DNA of 64,000 nt from Coptis chinensis. Lineage: Eukaryota > Streptophyta > Magnoliopsida > Ranunculales > Ranunculaceae. A program made the translations under genes and the position numbers. Under the pieces are notes generated by a model. The model was not told where the DNA came from. It searched no databases and saw only the letters and a program-made list of their open reading frames with translations. Below are positions 21,498 to 33,182 of this stretch, piece after piece (within the stretch, counting starts at the first letter, position 1; every line of letters starts with the position of its first letter). The DNA is taken from positions 21,706,501 to 21,770,500 of the forward strand of contig CM027385.1 in NCBI GenBank assembly GCA_015680905.1, read 5' to 3'.

Positions 21498-22899
21498 ATG
21501 ATGCATACTCGAAGAGCTCAAGGTCCCGATGTGATTACTGACGATCATCACGAACATGATGGTCAAGGACAACTTGGCGCCGACGAAGATAATACCTTCT
21601 AATACCGCTGCGTTCACCAATGCGCCAAATTATTCAAATGAGATTATTGCCTCGACGATTCTCCAAATCGATCACGGATAATGTAAGTCATATGTCTCGA
21701 GAAGCACTTCTTCAAAAGTTAAAGACTGTCCGCAAACAGAATAATTACTACAGGCGTCATCTTAAACGACGCGCTCCACTCGCAGATGATGTTGTATCTG
21801 TCACACCACAATGTCACACACGCCAACGACATAATAGTGTGTGGGATCGTTTAAGTGGTGAGGATGAGATTCGTGATATTTGCAACAGCCATCAACGAGT
21901 TAAGAGTAATGGGCGACAAATTCCCCGACCTCCGCCGAGAAATCTCTACCCACTTGGTCACGTTCTCGGTAGGCAAGGTACTACTAATAATCGTCCGACT
22001 GCACCCCACAATCCTACAAATTATTGGCAAGTCCCGAGGAATTCGAGTGGCGAACAGAATAATGATCGCACTCATGATCGGAACCATCAGTATGGTGAAA
22101 CACTTCAGCAACGCGGTTCTTATCATTCCAACATTATCGTCTCGAAAGCCCAACGTACCATCCACAATCATCTCGACGAAATGATGAATCTTCGTCATTT
22201 TCTTCTCGCTCGTTTCACTCCATAGGCGCCATCGTGGACCATGATCACGATCCAACAGATACTGGATCGATGACTCCTCGGCAACGGTCGAGAAATGATT
22301 AAAAAGCTCTTTTCCGACAAATGATCCTTTTGAATCGACACTAGAAAATCTGGCAATTGAAGATGGTATTTTGGACAAATTTTCTCTCGCCATCCAAAGG
22401 GCTACTCATAACAAAGACTTCAAACAACCGAGTTTGATCAATATGATGATGTCGAGGGTTGCCCTATGCTTCATGTGATTAATTTCACAAACAAACCGGT
22501 TTTATCGAGGTGATGATGCTTTAAAATGCAAACTTTTCCCTTCTACATTAAAAAGGGGAAAGCGTTGGTATGGTTTAGCGAATTACCTCCGCATTCTATT
22601 TGTCGGTTCAAGGACTTAACCGAAAAGTTTTCAAGACGTTTTCATCATAATCTCAAACGCCCAAATAGAGTCCGAAGTTCTTTTCAACATCAAGCAACAA
22701 CAACGTGGAAACTCTCCGTAGTTTTTATCGCTTCGTTTCCGCCAAGCCGCAAATTGAGATTTCGAGCAATCAGATCTAATAGTGGTTTACGCTTTTAAAG
22801 AAGCTATCTTGTTTGATAAAGATGGGTTATACAACTCTCTTGTTTGGGATATTCCATCTTCCCGACGTGCGTTATACCAGCTAGTTCAATAATTTATCA
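21498..22899 (+). pseudogene. Tat gag, N-terminal and core part, frameshifted
   Basis: An ATG at 21498 opens about 34 codons (MMHTRRAQGPDV...) and stops at a TAA near 21600. A shifted frame (21620-22225) carries MSREALLQKLKTV, a helical, charged segment followed by a long Q/N/R/P-rich linker. The capsid core is recognisable in pieces: LENLAIEDG near 22350, then KGKALVWFSELPPHSICRF (22526 onward), the equivalent of the Tat gag A-W-F-x-L-P-P motif, then a shifted KEAILFDKDGLY-like stretch at about 22790-22890. Gag forms the particle around element RNA. At least three frameshifts separate the pieces. Confidence 0.65.
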
Positions 22900-24069
22900 A
22901 TGTTGAAGACGACACGGCTGCTCGAACTTCTCGTGACAAAGATAATAAAGGAAAGGATTTCAATAATCAGCGAAATAAACAGAAGAATCCGACTTTTGAT
23001 CAACAAAGAACCCAAATCGGAAGCCTCCTCAGATAAGAAAGAAGACTCCACGAGCAGGACCGGAAAGCCTTTTACTGATTTTGAATTAACTCCGCTTAAT
23101 ACCAAATATGCTGTAGTTTACGACAAAATCAAGGATAAGAGTCTACTCACTCCGCCGTTTCCCCTGCTCGACGACACTAAAACAACTCGCGATAAATCGT
23201 TATGGTGCAAATTTCATAATGATTATGGTCATGAGACGGAGAATTGTCGGTCTTTGTGGGGAAGAATTGAAAAGCTTGTACAGAATGGAAAACTTGATCA
23301 ATATGTGCAGAAGAAAGTAACAACTCAAGCTTTAACTATCACTGATCACAATGTCATTAAGGTTGGACATGCCATCATTGATTCATTGTCCAATACTCAG
23401 CGAAAAACTGCTCGTCGTTCTAAAGTCAAATATCTACCTAATTTGTACGAAGTTAATGGGATCAATTTCATGGAAGGTTTTCGCACGGAGACTATTGAAG
23501 ATGAACCATTATGTTTCACTAACCAAGATCTAATGGGCGTGCGTGTTCCTCATTATGATGCTGTCGTGATAACTGCGTATATCAGCTGTATGCGTGTACA
23601 ACGTATAATGATCGACACTGGTAGTTCAGCTAGCGTCATGTTTTCTAGGTGTTATCACAGTATTCCTTTTATTGATAACTTGATCACCCCTGAAAATGCA
23701 CCTATCGTTGGTTTTGATGGTACCGCTACTCATTACGTTGGAAATGTGTCTCTCCCGATTACTCTTATGCAGAAGGAAGTCAATATTGATTTCTTATTGA
23801 TGGATTGTAAATCCCCTTACAATGTCATCCTTGGTCGAGATTGGATTCATTATATGGAAGTTGTTGTCTCAACATATCATCAAGCCATCAAGTTCCCATT
23901 CAATAAAAAAGTCTGTAAGGTGCGCAGCGATCAACTGGCATCTCTAATTTGCCATAACAATGGTCTCGATGATTATAAGAAGTCTGAAGTTGTTGGACGA
24001 ACTATTTTGAGTTCCAACGCCACAAATAGCAATTACAAAGATCCGGACCTTCGGTTTACTCATCAATAG
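22900..24069 (+). CDS. Tat gag C-terminus and aspartic protease
   Basis: This is the longest clean frame of the Tat element, 389 codons ending in TAG at 24067-24069. The first 120 residues are the gag C-terminus with FELTPLNTKYAVVYDKIK and a zinc-knuckle-like CKFHNDYGHETENC (about 23203-23250). The protease follows, with IMIDTGSSASVMF (Asp-Thr-Gly at 23614-23622), GFDGTATHYVG and NVILGRDWIHY, in the order expected for the gypsy protease that matures the polyprotein. The conserved KFPFNKKVCKVRSDQ segment closes the domain. The frame is detached from upstream gag by a frameshift and from RT by a stop. Confidence 0.85.
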   Translation: MLKTTRLLELLVTKIIKERISIISEINRRIRLLINKEPKSEASSDKKEDSTSRTGKPFTDFELTPLNTKYAVVYDKIKDKSLLTPPFPLLDDTKTTRDKSLWCKFHNDYGHETENCRSLWGRIEKLVQNGKLDQYVQKKVTTQALTITDHNVIKVGHAIIDSLSNTQRKTARRSKVKYLPNLYEVNGINFMEGFRTETIEDEPLCFTNQDLMGVRVPHYDAVVITAYISCMRVQRIMIDTGSSASVMFSRCYHSIPFIDNLITPENAPIVGFDGTATHYVGNVSLPITLMQKEVNIDFLLMDCKSPYNVILGRDWIHYMEVVVSTYHQAIKFPFNKKVCKVRSDQLASLICHNNGLDDYKKSEVVGRTILSSNATNSNYKDPDLRFTHQ

Positions 24070-24116
24070 AAATGTTGAAGGACCCCGACAAATCGATCCA
24101 CTTTTAGAAGTTCAAA

Positions 24117-26671
24117 TTGGCCAACTCCCCTCAAGAGACTACTTTTATTTCAGCCAACTTCCGTAAGGCGGAGAGACAAGAGCTTATTTTGTTATTGGGA
24201 AGAATAATCATGTTTTGCTTGGCGAATAGAGCAAATGCTCGGTATAGATCCTTCGGTGGGCTTGTCATAAACTTCGACATTGATCCCAATGCAAAACCAG
24301 TTCGACAAAAGCCCCGAAGGATGGCCCCCGATAGAAAGATGAAAGTAAAAGACGAAATCGACCCTCTTGTCTGTCTGTTAACTTTATAAGGCCCGTGACT
24401 TATCCAACATGGATGTCAAATGTTGTCCGCGGTGCATAAAAAGAACAAAGAATTACGGTTTGTATCGATTTCACAAATCTCAATAAGGCTTGTCCGGTTC
24501 ATCCGTATCCATTGCCTTAGATATCCGAAATGGTCGATGCAACATCCGGTTTTCAGCGTTTGTCTTTTGGATGCTTATTCCGTTATCATCGATTCCGTTA
24601 TTCATTGAGGACCAAGAGTTCATCGGTGATTCATTACGCACCAAAGGCATTTATCGTTACCAGGTAATGCCTTTCGGTCTGAAAAATGCTGGAGCCACAT
24701 ATCAAAAGCTAGTCAACACTATTTTTTCTAACCTACTTGGAAAGACAGTCGAAGCATACATCGACGACATGGTTGTCAAATCTATAGAAGCACCTGATCA
24801 TCTTACTGATTTGCAAGCTGTTTTCGACAGACTCTCCAATTTCAACATGCATTTGAATCCGGCTAAGTGTTCTTTCGGTTTATCATCTGGTAAATTCTTA
24901 GGATACATGATGACTAGATGATAAGAGCCCAAAACTATAGTTTTAACCCTGTAACAGTCATACTATTAGACCAATTATGTGAGTAATAATTAAGAGTTAA
25001 TACTGATTACGTGTTTTTATGCATTTCAGGCTTCAAAGTCTATTATGTGCAGAAATGTGCCACTTTAGCGAGATAAAGGAGCAAAGGTCGGTTGCTAAGG
25101 AGTTCAATGATTAAAGGCCAAGATTCAAGAAGACAAAGCCTTTCTAAAGCCCGGTCAAAAGCTAAAAAGTCGACGCGGGCGTAAAACAAAGACTCAAAGT
25201 CGGAACTTCCGAAGGCGTCAGATCTTTGGACTCAGACCTCGGAATTGGGCCTACCTTATGTCAAAACGACCGACTCGGAAAGAGATTTCCAATGGTCTAA
25301 ACCTTGACCCAATCAGAGGAGCAGAAGTGGACGAAAAGTCTATTGAAGCCAACTGCAGTTGAAGAGGCCTTTTTGGACTGAAAGAATTGGGTTTTGGGCC
25401 TGATTCTCTAGCCCAAAACATGGCTCCAAGCCCATGCACGATTTTTGGATCTGAAAGTATAAAAACAAGAGCTTGACTCTTTGTTAATGGTAGATAGTTA
25501 GACCTAGATTAGTTAGCCTCCATTAATTAGTTTTAGAATTTCAATTAGTTAATTAATTAGGTTTTAATATCTTGTTTTAAATCTAGTTTCATGTTTAATT
25601 AATTACTTTAAAACAAAGTAGATTATTAATTCAGTATTTGAATCATTGTTTTATTATTCATTAGATTAATAAAATAGTGTTCTTGGTAATCTAGTTTCAT
25701 TTTCCATTTACGTATTTAGTTCAATTCTTCGATTCAATTATTTGTCATTATTAGTTTAATTCAATTATTGCATGAGTAGTTTTGAATTGAGTTTAAACAA
25801 GTAAAGTTCAAATCTTTATATCATGTCTTGTTCGAATTTGATTGGGAATGATAGCATGATGATTCTCGGCTAAACCTCCATTAGAGGGGGTTGAGAAGCC
25901 TTGAGGAAAGCTTGATTTCGATTATCGTAGAGTCGTCGTAATTTCCTTTCCACTCTAGAAATGATTAGTTCACCATGAGAATGGGTGTAATCGTTCACAT
26001 GCTAGTTATGAATTGGTAGAAATGCCATGTGTAATTAGGGATTAGGAGTAACCAGTTGTTCTCATGGCAATTCAATTCGATTACTTAATTTATTCTTTGT
26101 TAGTAAGATTAAGTCGAGTAAAGGTGGAATCAATCCCCATCTAACTCCTTATCATAGAATCGACGTAGCATTCCCATAGTTGTTCAAATAGTTGACTAGT
26201 TGCATCTTGTGGGTAGTTGCATCGTAGTCTAGTTATCATTTCGTAATTCTCTCATTAGACTTTAAGTTAAGATTACTTATACGTAGAGAACATTACCATG
26301 CGAAATGACTAGGAGTGGAACGAATTTGTTACTCCACTCTATTTCGATTGAATTGAGAGTAGAAAACTTGATAAATTAAGCACGTATTAAGTTTAGTTTA
26401 CTTACGTTTTGAGTTTTATCGTTCATTTCGTAGGTAAACTATCATTTTTACATTTATCACTAGACGCGGAATTGAAGCAAATCTGGATCAGATTCGAGCT
26501 ATCCTTGAAATGCCTTCTCCGACGTCAAAGAAAGAAATTCAACGACTTACAGGACGCTTGGCTACCTTAAATTGCTTTATCTCTCGGTATTCTGATCGAT
26601 GTCGTCCTTTTTTCCAAACATTGAAAGACGCTTCAATTTGAACGGAGGACTGTGAAGTTGCATTTCGTCAA
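24117..26671 (+). pseudogene. Tat reverse transcriptase, frameshifted and split by a solo LTR
   Basis: The N-terminal RT piece has DIDPNAKPVRQKPRRMAPDRK (24117-24389). Frameshifts then pass through the palm, and 24490-24918 holds GIYRYQVMPFGLKNAGATYQ and the catalytic YIDDM motif (24757-24768) with HLNPAKCSFGLSSGKFLGYM. A solo LTR is inserted after MTR. After removal of it and one TSD copy the frame continues RGIEANLDQIRAILEMPSP from 26465. A TGA at 26639-26641 replaces a conserved Trp before TEDCEVAFRQLK. The enzyme copies RNA into DNA. The two Asp of the active site are intact, but no continuous product is possible. Confidence 0.85.
24919..26459 (+). mobile_element. Solo LTR of the Athila-like family
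   Basis: It begins TGATAAGAGCCC and ends CATTTATCA, flanked by CTAGA at 24914-24918 and 26460-26464. Its first ~450 bp and last ~400 bp resemble the LTRs of copy 2, but the middle is longer and diverged, so it is an older or separate subfamily. No internal region is present. It arose by recombination between two LTRs of an element inserted in the Tat RT domain. Confidence 0.9.
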
Positions 26672-27364
26672 TTGAAAGCATACTTAGTCCAACCTCCAGT
26701 TCTTGCTAGTCCAGCAATGGGGCAGCCTATAGGTCTGTATTTAGCCGCCACTGATCATGCCGTAAATGCCGTCTTATTTGTCAACGGTGGCGATGGTCAT
26801 CCTATATTCTTTGTTAGCAAGACTCTTACAACTGCTGAAACAAGATATTCTCGAGTGGAGAAAATTGCATTGGCCTTGGTTCATGCTGCCCGACGTCTTA
26901 AGCCTTATTTCCAGGGACGAGTCGTCAAAGTTTATACCGAATATCCATTGCGAAAGCTTTTTCGCAATGCTCAGGAATCAAGTCGCCTCGCAGAATGGGA
27001 AAGTTACCTTAGCGCTTATAGCATTATGTTTGAAACTCGCACAGCTGAGAAAGGACAAGCTTTGGCTTCGCTAATGGCTGATTTTCCAATTGAGGATATT
27101 CTTATGTTTGACGCATTACTAGACGAAGAGAATGTTGTCGACAACACACCATTACCTCTCAGGGACGAAGATTTGCCAAACTTATCAGATGTATCTACTG
27201 ATTGTTGGATTGTTTACACTGATGGTTCGCATAATAAGTATGACTCCGGTATTGGGTGTGTAATCTTGCAACCGAATGGAGAAAAAATTGAGAAGTCAGT
27301 GCGTTTGGGTTTTGACGCTTCAAATAATGAGGCCGAAAGTAAAGTCATTTGCGGCTTCATGTGA
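26672..27364 (+). pseudogene. Tat RNase H and second (dual) RNase H, N-terminal part
   Basis: The first part (GQPIGLYLAATDHAVNAVLF, ETRYSRVEKIALALVHAARRL) is the RNase H attached to gypsy RT. After a connecting stretch the sequence CWIVYTDGSHN (Asp codon 27221-27223), SGIGCVILQPNGEKIE and SNNEAE start the additional RNase H of archaeal type that marks the Tat branch. The frame stops at 27362-27364 after NNEAESKVICGF. A different frame continues with LFTDSKLVASQFGG (about 27400-27440), carrying another catalytic Asp. A one-base frameshift near 27360 is therefore the break. Confidence 0.85.
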
Positions 27365-27953
27365 TCGCTTCTTCACTGGGGTGACTAAGCTATAATTATT
27401 CACAGATTCTAAGTTAGTCGCTAGCCAATTTGGTGGATCGTATGCAGCTCGTGACGATAGAATGGCGGCTTATGTGGACTTAATTCATCGGATTGCTCGA
27501 AATTTTGATTCTATCGGTGATTGCGGCGTCGGCGTCATGGCGTCGCGACATCGCGGATTCTCTCGATATTTATCCGCGGCAGTTAAGTCAGATAAGCCTC
27601 GCCAGATTACCATTGAATTTCAAAAGGAACCGAGTATCGATCTGTCCATCGAGGATGTGCGCGATATGTACATCACTCAGAGTTGTTTTTTCATCAAGAC
27701 ATTTTCTGAGGAATCACATCATGCCAATTTGATATCTCCTGTGCGGACTCGGAAGCGCAAGCGTGATCTTCATAATCAAGCTATCATTGCAGAGAAAACA
27801 CTTGATCCACAACTTATGCTATCAGATGACCACAATGATCCTGTCAATGATATTGTCTCGGTCCATACCGACGACGATCATGAAGCTGATAATGCTCCAG
27901 AGGTTCCTGATATAAAGCTAAGTTTTCCGCTTACACCTTGTGACGAAGATGAT
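27365..27953 (+). pseudogene. Tat dual RNase H C-terminus and linker to integrase
   Basis: From 27400 the frame continues the second RNase H (TDSKLVASQF, then RDDRMAAYVDLIHRIARNFDS), ending in a basic and then acidic linker (TRKRKRDLHNQ, VHTDDDHEADNAPE). It is cut at LTPCDEDD by Athila-like copy 2. The TGA reported directly after is formed by the inserted TGATAAG. The integrase resumes at 40280. Confidence 0.7.
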
Positions 27954-29322
27954 TGATAAGAGCCCAAAACTGTAGTTTTAACCCCTTAATAATCATACTG
28001 TTAGACCAATTATGTGAATAATAAGTAAGAGTTAATACTGATTACGTGTTTTTATGCATTCCAGGCTTCAAAGTCCATTATGTGCAGAAATGTGCCACTT
28101 TAGCGAGATAAAGGAGCAAAAGTCAGCAGAACTTCCGAATGCCATATCTTTGACTCAGACCTCGAATGAGGCCTACCTTATGTCAAAACGACCGCTCGAA
28201 AGAGCTTTACAATGGTCCAAGCCTTGACCCAATCAGAGGAGCAGAAGTGGACGAAAAGTCTGTGGAAGCTAACTGCAGCTGAAGAGGCCTTTTGAATTTG
28301 AAAGACTGGTTTTGGGCCCGATTCTCGCCCAAAACATGGCTCCAAGCCCATGCACGATTTTTGATCTGAATGTATAAGAACAAAAGCTTAACTCAGTGTT
28401 AATGGCAGTTAGGTTAGGTAGATAGCTTAGAATAGAAAGTAGCCATTAGAATAGCTTCTAGATCTAGATTTAATTGTTTTATTTAATTAGTTTCAAATCC
28501 TTGTTTAGATAAAACCTTTGAATCTTTGTTCTTCATTTCATTAGACAAATAAATAGTTATTATTATTCAATTTCGTTTTGTCATTTACAATTTATTAGAT
28601 CTAATTTCAATTCTTGTTATCATTCAATTCTTAGTTATTAATTAGATTCCATTATTGTTTCATTAAGTAAATTTCAATGCTTTATATTATGTTTAGTTTA
28701 AATTTAAATGGAAATGATTATGGAATGATTCAAGGCTAAACCTCCATTAGAGGGGGTTGAGAAACCTTGATGAAAGCTTGATTCCAATTATCGGAGATTG
28801 TCGTAGTTTCCTTTCCACTCTAGAAACGCGTTTAGTTCACCATGAGAATGGGTTTAATCGCTCACATGCTAATTATTAATTGGTAGAAATGCCATGTGTA
28901 GTTAGGGATTAGGAAGAACCGATTGTTCTCGCTTTAGCAGTTCAATTCGGATTACTTAACGACTGCGCTAGTGGATTAAGTTGAGTTAAGGTGGAATCAA
29001 TCCCCCTCTAACTCCTTAACATCGAATCAACGTAGCATTCCCTTAGTATTCGATAACCGACTAGTGCATTTCGGGGGGTAGTTGCATCGTAGTCTAGTCC
29101 CCTTTTCGTAAAGCTCTCATTGACTTTAAGTAGAGTATTGAGACTAGAAAACAAGCATACGGAAGGACTAAGAGTGGAACGAATCACTCTACTCCACTAT
29201 ATCTCATAGGATTGAGAGTAGAAAATATCTTTGATAAATAAGCATCAAAATAGTTGTTAGTTTACTTACGTTGTGAATTCATCACTCATTTCGTAGGTAG
29301 ACTATTCATTTTACATTTATCA
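27954..29322 (+). repeat. 5' LTR of Athila-like copy 2
   Basis: It starts TGATAAGAGCCC and ends CATTTATCA. Against the 3' LTR it shows clustered one-base losses, for example TTTGACTC versus TTTGGACTC and CCGCTCGAAAG versus CCGTCTCGGAAAG around 28140-28330. The LTR is about 350 bp longer than in copy 1. The first ~400 bp match copy 1, and the rest matches the solo LTR instead. Confidence 0.9.
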
Positions 29323-29324
29323 AA

Positions 29325-29337
29325 TGGCGCCGCTGCC
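29325..29337 (+). other. Primer-binding site, tRNA-Asp type (copy 2)
   Basis: TGGCGCCGCTGCC, two bases after the LTR, is identical to the site in copy 1 (10455-10467). Confidence 0.8.
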
Positions 29338-29959
29338 ATCTTAGTTTCACTTTCGTATTGTTTTCGTGAAGTGTTAGTACTGTTTTTAAAGTCCCATTTC
29401 ACCCACCCACCCTTGTTTGAATCATACCGTGGTTGTCCATTTTATAGTTGAAAAATCGGGCAAAATTTTACACGAAGCTACGCTTCCTCCTTGAAATTTG
29501 ACCCTATGTTATCGACAATCGAAGCGACCGCCCCCATATGGAGCGACCACCCTAAAAAACACTGTAATTTGAAAATTACTCGAGCACGAAATACCGTGTT
29601 AAATTTTTCAGATTTTGACAGTTTTGATTCGAACTTTGCTCTTTCATATTTTTCAGTGTTCTAAACTGCTATATACACTGAACAAGCGTAAACAAGACGC
29701 TATTCATAAGCGAAACAAGGACGCAATCAGGTATCCCTTTCTTCCACACCTCGCATCTCCTGTTAGAGTTTTATACTAGTATATCAGAATTGTTTGGAGT
29801 GTTGCATGTTTAGTTAAGCTCGACTTAGTCTTGCATGAGATTAAGGTCTGGTAGAACAAAACACCTAACGTAAATACACAAACAACACAAACAAACAAGT
29901 CTATCTAGTATACCACACACTACACCTCTAGCTACTATTTCACACACACCCACCGATAT

Positions 29960-32330
29960 AATGGGGAAGAAAGAGAGACTCCTCTCTCGACTTCTACAAA
30001 GCCTTGAGCGATAGCCCCAAATCTTGCATCGTTCTAGCGGACCAAATGGGATTTGAATCCCTCCAAATATTTTAATTTGTTACCCGCTTTTCATGGTTTA
30101 GACCATGAAAAACTTATCGGCTACACGCGTAGGATTGAACAAGTCTTAACAACATTCCACCATCCTACGGTTGGTACGAACAAATTAAATTAAGGGGTAT
30201 TCCCTTTCACCTTAGCCAATAAGGCGGCGCTTTGGTTAACGCCCAAAGCCTTAATTCTCGTGGACTCGTGGGCTAAACTTGTTCACAAATTTGTTTATGG
30301 AACATTTTACCCACCCCTAAAGACGGATGAGATGCTTTCCAAGATTCATTTCTTTTCGACAAAATCCTCATGAATCATTTTCGAGGCTTGGAATCGTTTC
30401 ACCGATCTGCTTATAGAGTGTCCACACCATAACCTACCAAAAGACACGTTAGTTCGTTGCCTTTTTCAAAGGACTTCAACATCACCATAAAGAAGTCCTT
30501 GACATAATGAATGGGGGTAGTTTCTTAAGTAAAGGAGCCTCGAGGCTTATAAATTTTTAGAAGACCAAACTAAAGCAAAATAATAATTGGGGGTAGTGAT
30601 GATATCCCCCTCGGCTAGTTCTTCTTCAACAGCTTAAGGCGCCGGTATGTTTGAAATTAAACACGATTCGAGCTTAAAACTCTAATCGAATCACTCACTA
30701 AAAGGTAGAGGCCATTTCTGTACAACAAAAGCATATCCCCATCATGAATGTAAATTCAAACCCATGTAGTTTCATTTGAGTCCCGAGCATCCCGACTCAT
30801 CATGTCTATATAGCCTATGAACAGGCTTCTTCCATTAATAGTGAACCTAACCTTGGAGACAAAATCCCAACTTCGGTTGGAGAAATAACCAACAAGTCAC
30901 ACCCCAAGGGGTATAATAATCAATATGTTAGGCCAACGCAAAGCTTTAACCAAGCTCCACCACGACAAGGATGTGGTCGGGGTAATTTTAATAATTATAA
31001 CAACCAAGTGCAACCTCGACAAGGTCAAGCACAAGGTCAAGGTAATTATAATAATTATAATGCTAATAGAGGTATCGTCCCAAAGAAATAATAATTATCA
31101 AAATCCACCTATAAATAATTCACGTGAAATAGTTCCAAACACCACCAACCGACTACTACACCCACACAATCGGATCGCCTCGACACCTTCATACAAGTGA
31201 GCCAAAAACTTTTCCAAACCATGGCTCAATCTAACCAACAAACTTCTACAATCCGTTAATAATTTAACCCAACAAATTGGCTCAAGATAAAGCCCAAACC
31301 AAAGGTGTGTTGCCAGTCACGCAATACCTAATCCTAAAACAACAAACACAACGCCTTTGAGGTAAATCGGATAATACTAGTAATGAATTTGAAAATGTAG
31401 GTGAGATAAATGCCATCACCACTCTCCGCTCTCGGCAGAGTGGTTGATAACAAGGTAACTATGCCTATAGTTACCCCACCAAGAGTCCCTACACACCTAC
31501 TATTTTACTAGATACCGACATAGAAACTGAAGAGCCTACCCAATTTAGAGGTACCGGTTACAACACAACCTAAGAAACGAAAAGCCATGTTTAAACATCC
31601 AGGTGATACCATTGCTAAATATAGACGTAAAACCACCGCTTTCCACAAAAATTAGCCATGTTAACTAGGGGATACAAATTACGAGGAGATTAGGGGACGT
31701 TTTCAAGAATCTAACTATAAACCTTCCCTTCCTCGAAGCTATTAAAAAGCTACCACATCATGCTAAGTTTCTTAAGGAATTGTGTACTACTAGGCGTAAG
31801 ACAAATATACCAAAAGACGCCTTTTAACGGAACAATTCCCAACCTTATCTGAACATAATGGAATTGTTAAGTACAAGGACCCGGTCGATCTCTATCAGAT
31901 AATGCACCTTAGGAGATTCCTATACGACGACCGCCGTTATTAGACACGGGGCGAGTGTTAACTTACTCCCATTTTATTTGTATAGACAAATAGGTCTAGA
32001 CAAGATGCAACCCACTAAAATGACGTTGCAATTAGTCGATCGGTCTATTAAGTATCCTAAGGGTGTAGTCGAAAATGTGCCGTAAAAGTTCGTGATTTCT
32101 ACTATCCGGCTGATTTTGTAGTCCTCGATCTGAGAAGCTAAACGACTCTGTCCCGATCATTCTAGGGCGCCCTTTCCCCGCAACCGCCAATGCGCCATTA
32201 ATTGCCGTGATGGTTCAATGTCCATGTCTTTTTTGGCCATCTTGTCGTTGAAGTCAATGTTTTTAAAACAAGGACACAGCATTACCCGATTCGATCTATG
32301 GATGGAGAGGTTAGCATGATCGAGAGCTTT
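29960..32330 (+). pseudogene. Athila-type gag-protease, heavily frameshifted (copy 2)
   Basis: Pieces in all three frames rebuild the family order without a usable ORF: an N-terminal gag part with PSKYFN and LDHEK words near 30060-30120, the gag core with LANKAALWL and TFYPPLKTDEM (30215-30330), LLIECPHHNLPKDTLVR (30408-30450), an N/Q/G-rich tail (about 30930-31090), the linker with EAIKKLPHHAKFLKEL (about 31735-31785) and KYKDP (about 31872), a protease start with LLDTGR (about 31938), and a C-terminus with FPATANA (about 32173). One-base indels relative to copy 1 are very frequent here. The Athila assignment rests on the gag core and the gag-protease linker. Confidence 0.65.
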
Positions 32331-33182
32331 GCTCGAGATTATTTCAACAACACGCTCCCCGATAGTCATATGCCCAAAATTCTTTCCTTTGGAAAGTCGG
32401 ACTCAACATTTTCATTCCTACACTAGTCGATACACGATTATTGATGAGGAAGGGATAGAGGATTTTCTCAAAGATGTAGAGGACTACCATAGTAATGTGG
32501 ATATGACCAATCTAGATGAGGAATTGATGAGTTTTTTTCGAGTAGGTGACAATTCACCCTATCAAGAACTAACTTGCACAACATCCACCTCGATTCCCCT
32601 CCTTCCACCCTTTTCAGGAATCTCGAGTTTGCACTCGATCCTTTTGTTTCTCCTGTGCTTCATAATTTTTTAAATCCTCCTAGCAAACAGATACTTCAGA
32701 AGGACAAACTATTTGACACCTTCATTTTCAGAATTGAGACAGTCCCTACACACACAATGAATGAGTTCGGTGCTAAAACCACATCCTCATTGTGTACAAG
32801 GTGTCTTTCTAGAACTTATCCATATCTACCATATTCTCCACAACCATTCACTTTTCCACACTTATTTACTAGAACACCCACTCATTCAAAAATGAAAAAT
32901 AAGGTGCATGATAGGTTACACAATAGGGTAATCCGACTTCGCTTTCATTTCACTAGGTTTAGTCATAGGGAAAATTGGTGTTTCATTCTGTTTAGATATG
33001 TTTTATGTGATATTTATTTATGGAATGATCCACAACTATTTCGGTTGTTGATATATGATCAACTTCATGTTCATACATATGTTTTAGATAAAGTCTCGAG
33101 TATCCACTATAAACGACTCAATTTCTGTGTTTGGTGCACTTCCTTTCACTTTAATATATTGGTGAGTGCACCATTAAGGTAA
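32331..33182 (+). pseudogene. Conserved ORF X, copy 2
   Basis: Two open pieces (32329-32673 and 32574-33182) overlap in different frames. The acidic start (EEGIEDFLKDVEDYH, NLDEELMSFFRVGD) and the later EFALDPFVSPVLHNFL, ENWCFILFRYVL and LWNDPQLFRLLIYDQLHVH blocks match copy 1 in the same order. The C-terminus extends beyond the copy 1 version. No known domain was recognised. Confidence 0.55.

Noticed and set aside
21851-22393. Minus-strand frame of 180 codons in the Tat gag region
   Set aside because: The plus strand carries the recognisable gag pieces; the minus frame has no motif.
27462-27956. A natural C-terminus of the Tat polyprotein at DEDD
   Set aside because: The stop is made by the first bases of the inserted Athila-like LTR (TGATAAG); the integrase continues at 40280.
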